This document shows, one piece after another, positions 7,540 through 15,483 of a stretch of DNA of 35,493 nt. This DNA is from Streptosporangiales bacterium (lineage in GTDB: Bacteria; Actinomycetota; Actinomycetes; Streptosporangiales; Streptosporangiaceae), in assembly GCA_009380095.1 (NCBI GenBank), contig WHSL01000036.1, forward strand, positions 1-35,493, written 5' to 3'. The position numbers and the translations under genes were made by a program. How positions within the stretch are numbered: the stretch's first letter is position 1; each line of letters begins with the position of its first letter. The notes below the pieces were generated by a model. It worked only from the letters and a program-made list of their open reading frames with translations, was not told where the DNA came from and searched no databases.

Positions 7540-8540
7540 GCCCCCGCCCTCGCGTACTCCTTCCGGCGCGCGATCACCGCGCGCGCGGCCATGTTGACCA
7601 CCAGGGTGATCACGAACAGCACCAGGCCGGAGGCGATCAGCGCGCCCCGCCCGGTGGCGCCGGCCTCCTGGAACGTGTTCGCGATGTTGGCGGCGATGGA
7701 GTTGCCGCCGGGCATCATGACGTTCCAGTCGATCTCGAAGGACGCGGAGACGATCAGCGCGACCGCGATGGTCTCGCCCAGCGCGCGGCCGAGCCCGAGC
7801 ATCGACGCGCTGATCACGCCGGGGCGGCCGAACGGCAGTACGGCCATCCGGACCATCTCCCAGCGGGTGGCGCCGAGCGCCAGGGCCGCCTCCTCGTTCG
7901 CCTTCGGCACCTGCAGGAAGACCTCGCGGGAGATCGCCGCGATGATCGGCAGGATCATGATCGCCAGCACCACGGAGGCGGTGAAGATCGACTTGCCGCT
8001 GCTCACCGGCTGCCCGTTGAAGATCGGCAGGAACGCCAGGTTCCGGTTCAGCCACGAAGCCGGGTCCATGATCAGCGGGACCAGGAAGACCGCGCCCCAC
8101 AGGCCGTACACCACGCTGGGGACGGCGGCCAGCAGGTCGACCACGTACCCGAGCGTCGCGGCGAGCCGGCGCGGCGCGTAGTGCGAGATGAACAGCGCGA
8201 CGGCGACCGCGACCGGGGTCGCGATCACCAGGGCGATGAGGGAGCTCACTACGGTCCCGAAGGCCAGCGCCGCGATGCCGAACCGCGGCGGCACCGCGTT
8301 GGGGTTCCAGATCTTCTCGGTCAGGAACGGCGCGGTGTTGGCGCGGAGCGCGGGCAGCGCCTGAATGACCAGAAAGACCGCGATCGCGGCCATGATCGCC
8401 AGCAGCAGGACGCCCGACCCGCTGGAGGCCAGGCGGAACACGCGGTCACCGATACGTCCCGTGCGGGAGGCGTCCTTCCCCTCAGGAAGGTCGCCCCCCG
8501 CGGGACCGTGATCGAGCGTCTCGGTCTGGGATGTCGTCAT
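7536..8540 (-). CDS. pstC: Phosphate ABC transporter permease PstC
   Basis: A 334-aa membrane permease with a hydrophilic N-terminal tail of about 35 residues and six helices. The EAA loop is seen in KANEEAALALGATRWEMV. GLGRALGETIAVALIVSAS and AAVPSVVYGLWG are PstC-typical. The ATG at 8540 is 3 nt after the pstS stop, so it is in the same operon. Its C-terminal TGA overlaps the start of the 37-aa frame. It partners with PstA to form the phosphate channel. Confidence 0.96.
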   Translation of the reverse strand: MTTSQTETLDHGPAGGDLPEGKDASRTGRIGDRVFRLASSGSGVLLLAIMAAIAVFLVIQALPALRANTAPFLTEKIWNPNAVPPRFGIAALAFGTVVSSLIALVIATPVAVAVALFISHYAPRRLAATLGYVVDLLAAVPSVVYGLWGAVFLVPLIMDPASWLNRNLAFLPIFNGQPVSSGKSIFTASVVLAIMILPIIAAISREVFLQVPKANEEAALALGATRWEMVRMAVLPFGRPGVISASMLGLGRALGETIAVALIVSASFEIDWNVMMPGGNSIAANIANTFQEAGATGRGALIASGLVLFVITLVVNMAARAVIARRKEYARAGA

Positions 8541-8543
8541 CGA

Positions 8544-9665
8544 TCAGGAGAGAGCCTGTACGGAGGTGCGGACCTTGCTGATCACACTCTGCGGGACCGG
8601 TGCGTAGCCCAGGGCGGTCAGCTTGGACTGGCCCTGCTCGCTCGCCGCGTACGTCAGGAACGACTTGGTCAGCGCGAGCTGGTCGGCGGGCAGCCCCTTC
8701 TCGCAGGTGATCTCGTACGTGACCAGGACGATCGGGTAGGCCCCGGCCGCCTTGGTGGTGTAGTCGATGGAGAGCTTGAGGTCGTTGCCCTCACCCTCGA
8801 CCTCGGCACCCTCCACGGCCTTGGACGCGCTCTCCGGCGTCAGCTCGACGTACTCGTCGGCCCCGTTGGCGATCTTGGCCTGCTGCATCTGGCTCGCCTT
8901 GGCGAAGGAGTACTCGACGTACCCGATCGCGCCGGTGGTCTGCTTGGTGGTGGTGGTCAGGCCCTCGGAGCTCTTACCGCCGAGGCCCTTGGCCTGCGCC
9001 GGCCATGCCTTCTCGGGCTCGTACGGCCAGTCCTTGGGCGCGGCCTCCTTGAGGAAGCTCGTGAAGTTGTCCGTGGTGCCCGACTCGTCGGCGCGGTGCA
9101 CCGGCTGGATCGGGGTGGCCGGCAGCTGAACGCCCTGGTTCTCCTTGGCGATCGCCGGGTCGTTCCACTTGGCGACCTTGCCGTTGAAGATCTTGGCGAG
9201 GGTCGGCGCGGAGAGCTGCAGGCCGTCCACGCCCGGCAGGTTGTAGACCACGGAGACCGGGCCCACGACCATCGGCAGGTTGATCGCCTTGCCGGTCTTG
9301 CAGCGCGCGTCGGCCTTGGCCGGCTCGCCCTTGTCCTCCTTGAGCGCGGAGTCCGAGCCCGCGAAGGCCGTGGAACCCGCGATGAACTGCTCCACGCCCG
9401 CGCCGGAGCCGCTGGCCTGGTAGTTGATCGAGGCGCCGGCACAGGCCTGCTGGTAGGCCTTCTTCCACTCGCTCATCGCGTTGTCCTGCGCGGAGGAGCC
9501 GGACGCGTTGATGGTCCCCTTGACGCACTCGACCCCGAGGTCAGCGGCCTTGGCCCCGCCGCCGGACGTACCGCCCCCGCTGTTGTCGTCGGTGCCGCAG
9601 GCGCTCAGTGCCAGTGCACCGGCGAAGGCCACGCCGGCGATCCGGCCGTAGGTGGTGAGCTTCAC
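8544..9665 (-). CDS. pstS: Phosphate-binding lipoprotein PstS
   Basis: A 373-aa extracytoplasmic phosphate-binding lipoprotein. The GTG at 9665 is preferred: it gives a compact lipoprotein signal (MKLTTYGRIA, then a hydrophobic run, then the lipobox LSAC with Cys23) and AGGAGG lies about 10 nt upstream. Starting further upstream would add a basic tail before the signal. Phosphate-site segments of the PstS family are recognisable: GSSAQDNAM near the N-terminus, GSGAGVEQF, FAGSDSALK, and HRADESGTTDNF in the second lobe. A Gly/Ser linker follows the lipidated Cys. It is the first gene of the pst operon, with PHO-box-like repeats 100-120 nt upstream. Confidence 0.96.
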   Translation of the reverse strand: MKLTTYGRIAGVAFAGALALSACGTDDNSGGGTSGGGAKAADLGVECVKGTINASGSSAQDNAMSEWKKAYQQACAGASINYQASGSGAGVEQFIAGSTAFAGSDSALKEDKGEPAKADARCKTGKAINLPMVVGPVSVVYNLPGVDGLQLSAPTLAKIFNGKVAKWNDPAIAKENQGVQLPATPIQPVHRADESGTTDNFTSFLKEAAPKDWPYEPEKAWPAQAKGLGGKSSEGLTTTTKQTTGAIGYVEYSFAKASQMQQAKIANGADEYVELTPESASKAVEGAEVEGEGNDLKLSIDYTTKAAGAYPIVLVTYEITCEKGLPADQLALTKSFLTYAASEQGQSKLTALGYAPVPQSVISKVRTSVQALS

Positions 9666-9765
9666 TGCCCTTTGCCCTCCTAGGAGTCTTCTGCGCGGGT
9701 GGCGCACGATTCGCCACCGTTATTCGCGACGTTAAGGAGGGCAAGTGACCAGGCATCCCCATGCC

Positions 9766-9783
9766 GGTGAACGGAGAGTGAAC
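9766..9783 (-). promoter_or_regulatory. PHO-box-like direct repeat upstream of pstS
   Basis: On the minus strand, GTTCACTCTCC is followed directly by GTTCACCGGCA. This gives two GTTCAC cores at the 11-bp period expected for PhoP sites in Streptomyces-type actinobacteria. It lies about 100 nt before the pstS start. A second, imperfect pair (GTTCACC and GTTCCCG, 12-bp period) lies at 9820-9838. Confidence 0.6.
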
Positions 9784-9819
9784 ACGGACGATCGCCGTGA
9801 AGAAACCTCCTGAGTCGTA

Positions 9820-9838
9820 CGGGAACATTCAGGTGAAC
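9820..9838 (-). promoter_or_regulatory. Second, imperfect PHO-like repeat
   Basis: GTTCACC followed by GTTCCCG on the minus strand at 12-bp spacing, about 50 nt further upstream of pstS than the exact pair. It could extend PhoP binding. The spacing departs from the 11-bp rule. Confidence 0.35.
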
Positions 9839-9856
9839 GTGGGCCGGATCACCTGG

Positions 9857-10918
9857 TCAGGCGTTGGCGGGCAGCGAGGTGCCCGGCCCGCGGCGCCGTA
9901 CGGCGACGGCCTCGTGCCGCTCCCCATCCGGTGCGGGCTCCTCCGCCCCCTCCACGGTGAACCCGGCGTCCGCGATCATCTCCAGGTCCGCGTGCCCCGC
10001 CTGGCCCTCGCTGGTCAGGTAGTCCCCCAGGAAGATCGAGTTCGCCAGGTGCAGCGCCAGCGGCTGCAGGCTGCGCAGGTGGATCTCCCGGCCCCCGGCG
10101 ACGCGCACCTCCACGTCCGGGAACATGAACCGGTACAGCGCGAGGATGCGCAGGCAGCGCTGTGGGGTCAGCTCCCAGCGCCCACGCAGCGGGGTCCCGT
10201 CGAACGGGATCAGGAAGTTGATCGGCACCGAGTCGGGCCGCAGGTCGCGCAGCGCGAGCGCCACCTCGACGATCTGCTCGTCGCTCTCGCCCATGCCGAA
10301 GATCGCCCCGGAGCAGGGGGAGAGCCCGCCCTCCTTGGCCTTCGTCACGGTGTCCACCCGGTCGGCGAAGTCGTGCGTGGTGCAGATCTCCGCGTAGTTG
10401 CTCTCCGCGGTGTTGAGGTTGTGGTTGTACGCGTCCGCGCCCGCCGCGCGCAGCCGCTCCGCCTGGCCGTCGGTGAGCAGCCCGAGGCAGGCGCAGACCT
10501 CCACGCCCGGGTGACCCGCCTTCACCTCGCCGATCATCTCCGCGACCCGCTCGACGTCCCGGCGGCTCGGCCCGCGGCCGCTGGCCACCAGGCAGACCCG
10601 CCGCGCGCCGCCGGCCACGGCGCGCTCCACGTTCGCCGCGACCTCGTCCGAGGTGATCCAGGAGTACTTCAGCACCTCCGCCTGCGAGCCGAGCCGCTGG
10701 GAGCAGTACGAGCAGTCCTCCGGGCACAGCCCGCTCTTCAGGTTGACCAGGAAGTTGAGCTTCACCCGGTTCCCGAAGAAGCGGCGGCGCACCTTCCCGG
10801 CCGCCGCGATCACGTCGATCAGGTCGTCGTCGGAGGTCGTCAGCAGCGCCAGCGCCTGCTCGCGGTCCGGCGCCTCGCCGCGCAGGGACCGGTCCACGAG
10901 GTCATCGAGAAGATCCAT
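9857..10918 (-). CDS. bioB: Biotin synthase
   Basis: A 353-aa radical-SAM enzyme that inserts sulfur into dethiobiotin. The radical-SAM cluster ligands are Cys65, Cys69 and Cys72 in CPEDCSYC. Auxiliary cluster residues are suggested by [27 protein letters not shown] and [11 protein letters not shown] (the family Arg). The [12 protein letters not shown] segment is the BioB substrate region. It lies alone between mshD and pstS; no bioA, bioD or bioF is in the window. I saw no downstream gene like the small biotin synthase auxiliary protein sometimes paired with actinobacterial bioB. The C-terminal 30 residues are an extra charged tail. The ATG is preceded by GAGGATGCC. Confidence 0.95.
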   Translation of the reverse strand: MDLLDDLVDRSLRGEAPDREQALALLTTSDDDLIDVIAAAGKVRRRFFGNRVKLNFLVNLKSGLCPEDCSYCSQRLGSQAEVLKYSWITSDEVAANVERAVAGGARRVCLVASGRGPSRRDVERVAEMIGEVKAGHPGVEVCACLGLLTDGQAERLRAAGADAYNHNLNTAESNYAEICTTHDFADRVDTVTKAKEGGLSPCSGAIFGMGESDEQIVEVALALRDLRPDSVPINFLIPFDGTPLRGRWELTPQRCLRILALYRFMFPDVEVRVAGGREIHLRSLQPLALHLANSIFLGDYLTSEGQAGHADLEMIADAGFTVEGAEEPAPDGERHEAVAVRRRGPGTSLPANA

Positions 10919-10933
10919 GCAGGCATCCTCGCG

Positions 10934-10951
10934 GCCTCCCTAGGCGGAGGT
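10934..10951. other. Short inverted repeat between mshD and bioB
   Basis: CCTCC-CTAGGC-GGAGG forms a 5-bp stem in the 75-bp gap between the mshD stop and the bioB start. It may be a weak terminator for mshD or a leader hairpin for bioB. No biotin operator was recognised. Confidence 0.3.
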
Positions 10952-10993
10952 CAGGAGGGAAGCGCACAAAGATCCGCCGCCGAGTTTGAAGCC

Positions 10994-11896
10994 CTAGCCC
11001 TGATACATGACGTCGGTGTCCCAGCGGGTGAAGCCGAGGGACTCGTACATCCGTATGGCGGCGGTGTTGGACTCGTCCACGTACAGCAGCACCGTACGGA
11101 GGCCGCGGTCGCGCAGGTGGTGCAGGCCGGTGAGGGTGAGCGCGCGGCCCAGCCCGTCGCCCTGGGCGTCCGGGTCGACCCCCACCACGTAGACCTCGCC
11201 GAGTTGCTCGGTGCCGTCGTGCACCTTGGTCCAGTGGAAGCCGGCGATCCGGCCGGTGCCGTCGTCGTACTCGGCGAGGAAGAACCCGGAGGGGTCGAAC
11301 CACGGCTCGTCCTCCCGCTGCCGCAGGTCCGCCGGCTCCAGCCGGCCCTGCTCCGGGTGGTCGGCGAACGCGCGGCGGTTCACCTCCAGCCAGGCCTGCT
11401 CGTCCCGGCCCGGCACGAACGTGCGGACGCGGTAGCGCCCCGCGTACGACGGGTCCGGCAGCGGCTCGTCCAGTGGGCGGCGCATCTGCCACAGCGCGCG
11501 CACCCGCGCGAAGCCGAGCTCGCCGGCGAGCCGGTCGGCCGCGGGGTGGCCGCCGTGCGCCCAGGCCCGCAGCGGCCTGCCGTCGCGGCCGGACAGCACC
11601 GCCCGGGCCAGCGCCCGGCCGTGGCCACGCCGTCGGTACTCGGGGTGCACCACGCCCTCCGCCGTGCCCGGAACGTCCGGCTCCGTGAGGTCGAGGGAGG
11701 CGTAGCCGGCCAGCCGTCCGTCCACCCGCAGCAGCAGGTGCCCCACGTGCTCCGCGCCGTGCCGGAGGTGCAGCAGGGTCTGCTCGTCCACCGGCCGGAC
11801 GCCGTCGGCGAGCTCGGCGTGGTCGATCAGCCGGAGCACGTCCTGGGTGTCCTCGGGGGAGAGGCTCGCGAGCCGCTGGACCGTACGCTCACTCAT
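10994..11896 (-). CDS. mshD: Mycothiol synthase
   Basis: A 300-aa protein with two tandem GNAT domains that performs the last step of mycothiol synthesis, acetylating Cys-GlcN-Ins with acetyl-CoA. The N-terminal domain has VVHPEYRRRGHGRALARAV, the C-terminal domain VVGVDPDAQGDGLGRAL and the terminal ESNTAAIRMYESLGF. Length and domain order match MshD, which is essentially confined to actinobacteria. A TAAGCT hexamer lies 7 nt before the ATG, so the transcript is probably leaderless. The neighbours glnR, lmeA and pst fit the conserved actinobacterial neighbourhood of mshD. Confidence 0.95.
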   Translation of the reverse strand: MSERTVQRLASLSPEDTQDVLRLIDHAELADGVRPVDEQTLLHLRHGAEHVGHLLLRVDGRLAGYASLDLTEPDVPGTAEGVVHPEYRRRGHGRALARAVLSGRDGRPLRAWAHGGHPAADRLAGELGFARVRALWQMRRPLDEPLPDPSYAGRYRVRTFVPGRDEQAWLEVNRRAFADHPEQGRLEPADLRQREDEPWFDPSGFFLAEYDDGTGRIAGFHWTKVHDGTEQLGEVYVVGVDPDAQGDGLGRALTLTGLHHLRDRGLRTVLLYVDESNTAAIRMYESLGFTRWDTDVMYQG

Positions 11897-11903
11897 GATC
11901 GCA

Positions 11904-11909
11904 AGCTTA
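11904..11909 (-). promoter_or_regulatory. Candidate -10 of a leaderless mshD
   Basis: TAAGCT on the minus strand, separated by 7 nt from the mshD ATG. There is no Shine-Dalgarno-like sequence between it and the start. Confidence 0.45.
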
Positions 11910-11941
11910 GATGCGGACGGGCGCGGCGGCGCGCGCCGCGA

Positions 11942-13216
11942 TCAGCGGCGGCGGATGCGGACGCGCCGGGAGGGCAGGGCCGGCAGCGCGACCCAGGCCA
12001 GCAGCATCAGCAGCGCGATCAGGATGGTGGGCGGGACGATCTTGGCGGTGCGGTTCTCGCCGTCCGCCCGCGTCGCGCCCTTGCCTGCGGGGGTCGCCGG
12101 GTTCGGGCCCACCATCGGCAGGTCCACCCCGTTGCCCACGGTCGGCAGGCCCAGCCCGACCCCGGTCAGCCCTGGCGGCGCGGCCACCGCGGGGCCATCG
12201 AACGGGGGCAGCGCCGACGGGTTGGAAGCGCCACCGCTGGAGCCCTTGCCCGGCGCCGAGGAGTCGTCGCCTTCGCCCGGCGAGCCGGAGTCATTGTCAC
12301 CGTCGCCGTCGTCGGGGGGCCGCGGCGCGGAGTCGACGGCCAGCGTAAGCGTGGCGCTGTCGTTCGGGCTCGCGCTGTCGTCGGTGAGCGTGCTGCCGTC
12401 CCGCACCTTGGCGGTGATCTGAGCCCGCTCCGGCCAGCCGGCGTCGGGGTCGAACGAGCCGCGGAAGACGAGCTCGGTGGACTCGTCATCCGACATCGAG
12501 CCGAGCGGGCAGACGTACGCCGAGGTGCAGCGGCTGTCGCGGCTCGCAGAGCGCCAGGAAGGGATGTCGACGTCGGCGGTGACCTCGCTGGCGGTGTCCG
12601 GGCCGAGGTTGGTGGCGCGGACCTCGATCCTGACGGGGTCACCGGCGCGCAGCCGTCCCCCGTTCCCGTCCTGGTGGTCGATCGAGACCCCGAGGTCCAC
12701 GCTGTCGTAGAAGGTGATCTTGCGCGAGAGCGAGTTGTTCGTGGTGTCGGTGTCTCCGGACTGCGTGACCTGGAAGGCCTGCGTCCGAACCCCGGCGCTG
12801 CTCGTCCCGTTGAGCGTGAACGACTTGCTGGCACCGGGCGCCAGTGTGCCGACGTCACAGTCCTTCAGGATGTGGCCGTTGCCGTCGGGGTCGGTCGCTG
12901 TTGCCGTCGGGCACTCCTGGGGCGGTGCACCGTTGATGACCAGCCCGAACGGGTTGATGTCCAGCTTCCCGCCCCCGGCCGCTTCATTGCCGCTATTGCT
13001 CACGGTCACCACGAAGGTGGCGGGGTCGTCGGCGGGGAGGCGCTCGGCGGGGGTCACGGAGACCTCGAGATCAGGGCCGTCAACAGCCGCGTGGGCCGGA
13101 GTGACGGTGGGCTGGGTCAGCGCGATCGTTGTGATAAGTCCCAGGGCAATTGCGTAGGCGGCACGTGCCGGTGTTCTCCGCTGACCGGTCTTCCCGGTGC
13201 TGAGGGCCGTGCCCAC
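11942..13216 (-). CDS. Secreted membrane-anchored protein with CARDB/DUF11-like repeats
   Basis: A 424-aa surface protein. The GTG at 13216 is chosen because GGGAGA lies 8 nt upstream and it opens a classic signal peptide: a basic start, a hydrophobic AYAIALGLITTIAL core and a likely cleavage after AHA (residues 41-43). Residues about 48-170 and 185-310 look like two Ig-like domains of the CARDB/DUF11 kind (VTVSNSGNEAAGG, VRATNLGPDTASEV). A Cys pair occurs in CTSAYVC. An Asp/Gly/Ser/Pro linker follows (about 310-390), then a C-terminal membrane helix (VPPTILIALLMLLAWVALPAL) and an Arg-rich tail. No LPxTG motif precedes the helix, so it is probably membrane-tethered rather than sortase-linked. 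Function unknown. Confidence 0.8.
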   Translation of the reverse strand: MGTALSTGKTGQRRTPARAAYAIALGLITTIALTQPTVTPAHAAVDGPDLEVSVTPAERLPADDPATFVVTVSNSGNEAAGGGKLDINPFGLVINGAPPQECPTATATDPDGNGHILKDCDVGTLAPGASKSFTLNGTSSAGVRTQAFQVTQSGDTDTTNNSLSRKITFYDSVDLGVSIDHQDGNGGRLRAGDPVRIEVRATNLGPDTASEVTADVDIPSWRSASRDSRCTSAYVCPLGSMSDDESTELVFRGSFDPDAGWPERAQITAKVRDGSTLTDDSASPNDSATLTLAVDSAPRPPDDGDGDNDSGSPGEGDDSSAPGKGSSGGASNPSALPPFDGPAVAAPPGLTGVGLGLPTVGNGVDLPMVGPNPATPAGKGATRADGENRTAKIVPPTILIALLMLLAWVALPALPSRRVRIRRR

Positions 13217-13493
13217 CGCTGTTCTCCCTGGGGACGGAGACCGCGGCCCGGGCCTTGTGGGCGTGCGGCCGAGATGTGTGTTACCCGAGAAAGCATCACT
13301 ACCCGTATGCCCCGAGTGCAACCCCTGCAGGCGATTTCCAGCCTTCTGCCGTACGGGACAGAGCGAAGCGGAGGATGAGTGCCCAGGAGCGTCGTCCGGG
13401 CGTGGCCGTATCCGGCCATCGTCGGCCGGGGCGCGTGCGTAACGCGCACGGCGCAGCGCGTGGACGGGCCTGGGGGCGCAGGCCCGGCCGGGA
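13217..13493. other. Region between the surface-protein gene and glnR
   Basis: About 277 bp. It holds the glnR terminator hairpin (13465-13486) and a second GTGCG/CGCAC hairpin around 13436-13450. The long leader upstream of the secreted protein was checked for a ydaO-type cyclic-di-AMP riboswitch, but its conserved elements were not found. Confidence 0.4.
13465..13486 (-). terminator. Terminator-like hairpin after glnR
   Basis: CGGGCCTG-GGGGCG-CAGGCCCG: a perfect 8-bp stem with a 6-nt loop, starting 8 nt beyond the glnR stop. No U-tract follows. Confidence 0.6.
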
Positions 13494-14213
13494 TCAGCGC
13501 GCCGGCTGTGGCGCCGGCCGCTGCTCCTTCTCGTCGTCGCCACCCCTGCTGGGCACGAACCGGTAGCCGACGTTGCGAACCGTACCGATCAGCGCCTCAT
13601 GCTCCGCGCCGAGCTTGGCGCGCAGCCGTCGTACGTGCACATCGACCGTGCGCGTCCCCCCGAAGTAGTCGTAGCCCCAGACCTCCTGCAGCAGCTGGGC
13701 GCGGGTGAACACCCGGCCGGGATGCTGCGCGAGGAACTTGAGCAGCTCGAACTCCTTGAACGTCAGATCCAGCACCCGCCCACGCAGCTTCGCGCTGTAG
13801 GTGGCCTCGTCGATGGTCAGGTCACCGTTGCGGATCTCGGTCGGCGAGGCCTCCGTCTCGGCGTCCGCGCGGCCGATGGCCAGCCGCAGCCGCGCCTCGA
13901 CCTCCGCCGGTCCGGCCGTGTCCAGCACGACGTCGTCGACCCCCCACTCGGCGGTCACCGCCGCCAGGCCGCCCTCGGTCACCACGACGATCAAGGGACT
14001 GTCCAGGCCCGTGCTGGTCAACACCCGGCACAGGCTCTTGGCCTGCACCAGGTCACGCCGCGCGTCGACGAGGACCGCGTCCGCTGGGGGCGCGTCCAGG
14101 AGGGCCGACGCCTCGGCGGGCGCGACCCGCACCGAGTGCAACAGCAGGCCGAGCGCGGGTAGGACCTGGGTGGACGGTTCAAGCGCATTCGTGAGCAACA
14201 ACAAGCCACTCAA
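13494..14213 (-). CDS. glnR: Nitrogen regulator GlnR (orphan OmpR-family)
   Basis: A 239-aa response-regulator-like transcription factor controlling nitrogen assimilation genes in actinobacteria. The N-terminal receiver-like domain begins [19 protein letters not shown], a GlnR signature, and keeps Asp50 in VLVDARRDL; in known GlnR this residue supports dimer structure rather than phosphorylation. [16 protein letters not shown] follows. The C-terminal winged helix contains [20 protein letters not shown] and [15 protein letters not shown]. The start is taken as TTG at 14213, with GGAGGTG upstream at good spacing. No sensor kinase gene is adjacent, as expected for GlnR. A strong hairpin follows the stop. 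Confidence 0.95.
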   Translation of the reverse strand: MSGLLLLTNALEPSTQVLPALGLLLHSVRVAPAEASALLDAPPADAVLVDARRDLVQAKSLCRVLTSTGLDSPLIVVVTEGGLAAVTAEWGVDDVVLDTAGPAEVEARLRLAIGRADAETEASPTEIRNGDLTIDEATYSAKLRGRVLDLTFKEFELLKFLAQHPGRVFTRAQLLQEVWGYDYFGGTRTVDVHVRRLRAKLGAEHEALIGTVRNVGYRFVPSRGGDDEKEQRPAPQPAR

Positions 14214-14292
14214 TCGCTGACACCTCCGATTGCCGCCGAAGCCGTACGGTGAACCGCACCTGGCGGGCACGGGCCCGTACGGAAACAACAAT

Positions 14293-14322
14293 GGGACCCG
14301 GGGGCGGCATCGCCCGAGTCCC
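14293..14322. other. Imperfect hairpin between glnR and the MoaD-like gene
   Basis: GGGACCCGGGGGCG-GCAT-CGCCCGAGTCCC can form a stem of about 10 bp with a bulge, followed on the plus strand by TTCGTTGCT. The flanking genes diverge, so it is not an obvious terminator. It could end a short transcript or insulate the promoter at 14333. Confidence 0.35.
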
Positions 14323-14332
14323 TTCGTTGCTA

Positions 14333-14338
14333 CAGGAT
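14333..14338 (+). promoter_or_regulatory. Candidate -10 of the MoaD-like gene
   Basis: CAGGAT lies 7 nt before the ATG at 14346 with no ribosome binding site between, which suggests a leaderless transcript. Confidence 0.35.
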
Positions 14339-14345
14339 ATCGGAC

Positions 14346-14606
14346 ATGGCTTCCGGGACTATCAGGTACTGGGCCGCGGCGCGTGAGGCCGCCGGGCTCG
14401 CCGAAGAGGCGTACGAGGCCCGTACGCTGCGCGAGGCGCTGGACGCCGCGCGCGAAAGGCATGCGGGGCGGCCGACGTTCGCCACCGTGCTCGCCCGCTC
14501 CTCCTTCCTCGTGGACGGCGATCCGGTCGGCAAACGCGATCACGCCACGGTGGAATTGCCCGAAGGCGGCACGGTCGAGGTTCTGCCACCGTTCGCCGGT
14601 GGTTGA
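14346..14606 (+). CDS. MoaD/ThiS-family sulfur carrier protein
   Basis: An 86-aa ubiquitin-fold protein ending in the di-glycine (PPFAGG) that is adenylated and thiocarboxylated in this family. [12 protein letters not shown] at the start and [17 protein letters not shown] at the end match MoaD-type carriers, which donate sulfur during molybdopterin synthesis; ThiS-type carriers serve thiamine. No other molybdenum-cofactor or thiamine gene is in the window, so the pathway is open. The sulfur genes 3-4 kb downstream (rhodanese, thioredoxin) might hint at a different sulfur-relay use, which is inference. It is divergent from glnR. Confidence 0.85.
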   Translation: MASGTIRYWAAAREAAGLAEEAYEARTLREALDAARERHAGRPTFATVLARSSFLVDGDPVGKRDHATVELPEGGTVEVLPPFAGG

Positions 14607-14699
14607 CGCGCAGCGATAGGGTGCTCACGCCGTCCTGCGATTTGTCGATAATGCGGGAACGCCGCCGGGTTCCGGCGCCCCCCTGACCTCGGGAGAGGA

Positions 14700-15419
14700 A
14701 TGCGCAAGCTCGTCATCTTCCTCGTCGTGCTGCTTGCGCTTGTGATCGTGGGCGACTGGGGTCTCAAGCAGGCAGCGGAACGAGAGATCGCCAAGCGGGT
14801 GGCGGCGAAGGTCAGGCTGACCGAGCCGCCGGAGGTGACCATCGATGGTTACCCGTTCCTCACCCAGATGCTCTCGGGCAGGTATGAGTCCATCCACCTC
14901 GTCTCCGGCCAGATCAGCCGCGGCGAGGTCAGGGTCAAGAGCCTCGACGTGCGGCTGAACGGCGTGACGGCGCCGCTGGAGAAGCTGCTCGCCAACTCCG
15001 GCGACTCCATCACCGCCACGAGCGCCACCGCCACGGCCCTGGTGCCGTACGGCGAGGTGCAGCGGCGCGTCCCCGAAGGGCTGACCGTCGCGCCCGCCGG
15101 GGAGTTCCTGCAGCTCTCCGGGGAGTTCTCGGTGGCCGGGGTGAAGGTGCCGGTCAAGTCCAAGCTGAAGCTCAAGGTCACCCGGCGCGGCATCGTCGCG
15201 GTGCCCAAGGAGGTCCAGGTCGGGCGATTCCCGGCCAGTGCGGTGCGCAACCGGCTGGGCTTCACCGTGCCGCTGCGCGAGCTGCCGATGAAGCTGAAGG
15301 TCACCGGCGTCAAGGTCACCCCGGGCGGCCTGCAGGTCAACGCGCGCGGCACCCAGGTCGCCCTGTCCGGTGGGAACCTGTCCGGCGGCAGCCTCGAAGA
15401 GGGCACCTCGGGCAACTGA
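14700..15419 (+). CDS. lmeA: LmeA-type phospholipid-binding protein (DUF2993)
   Basis: A 239-aa envelope protein with an N-terminal hydrophobic helix (residues 3-20, VIFLVVLLALVIVGDWGL) serving as signal or anchor, followed by a DUF2993 domain. The domain shows its typical features: EREIAKRVAAKV, DGYPFLTQMLSGRYESIHL, and repeated beta strands such as VRVKSLDVRLNGV. In mycobacteria the family member LmeA binds phospholipid in the periplasm and promotes mannan elongation of lipomannan; that it does so here is inferred from family and from synteny with glnR and mshD. Start ATG at 14700, immediately preceded by GGGAGAGGA. Confidence 0.85.
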   Translation: MRKLVIFLVVLLALVIVGDWGLKQAAEREIAKRVAAKVRLTEPPEVTIDGYPFLTQMLSGRYESIHLVSGQISRGEVRVKSLDVRLNGVTAPLEKLLANSGDSITATSATATALVPYGEVQRRVPEGLTVAPAGEFLQLSGEFSVAGVKVPVKSKLKLKVTRRGIVAVPKEVQVGRFPASAVRNRLGFTVPLRELPMKLKVTGVKVTPGGLQVNARGTQVALSGGNLSGGSLEEGTSGN

Positions 15420-15483
15420 TCCTCCGCAGACGCCCGCTCGCGCGTACGGTGAACCATCGGCGCCGGGCAGACGTGAGGCTGGT

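Noticed and set aside
9797-13378. A plus-strand open frame of about 1190 codons opposite bioB, mshD and the surface protein
   Set aside because: It spans three well-supported minus-strand genes and their gaps, and its product has the typical antisense composition.
13217-13493. A ydaO-type cyclic-di-AMP riboswitch or cobalamin riboswitch before the secreted protein gene
   Set aside because: The position is suggestive, but none of the conserved sequence blocks could be found on the minus strand.
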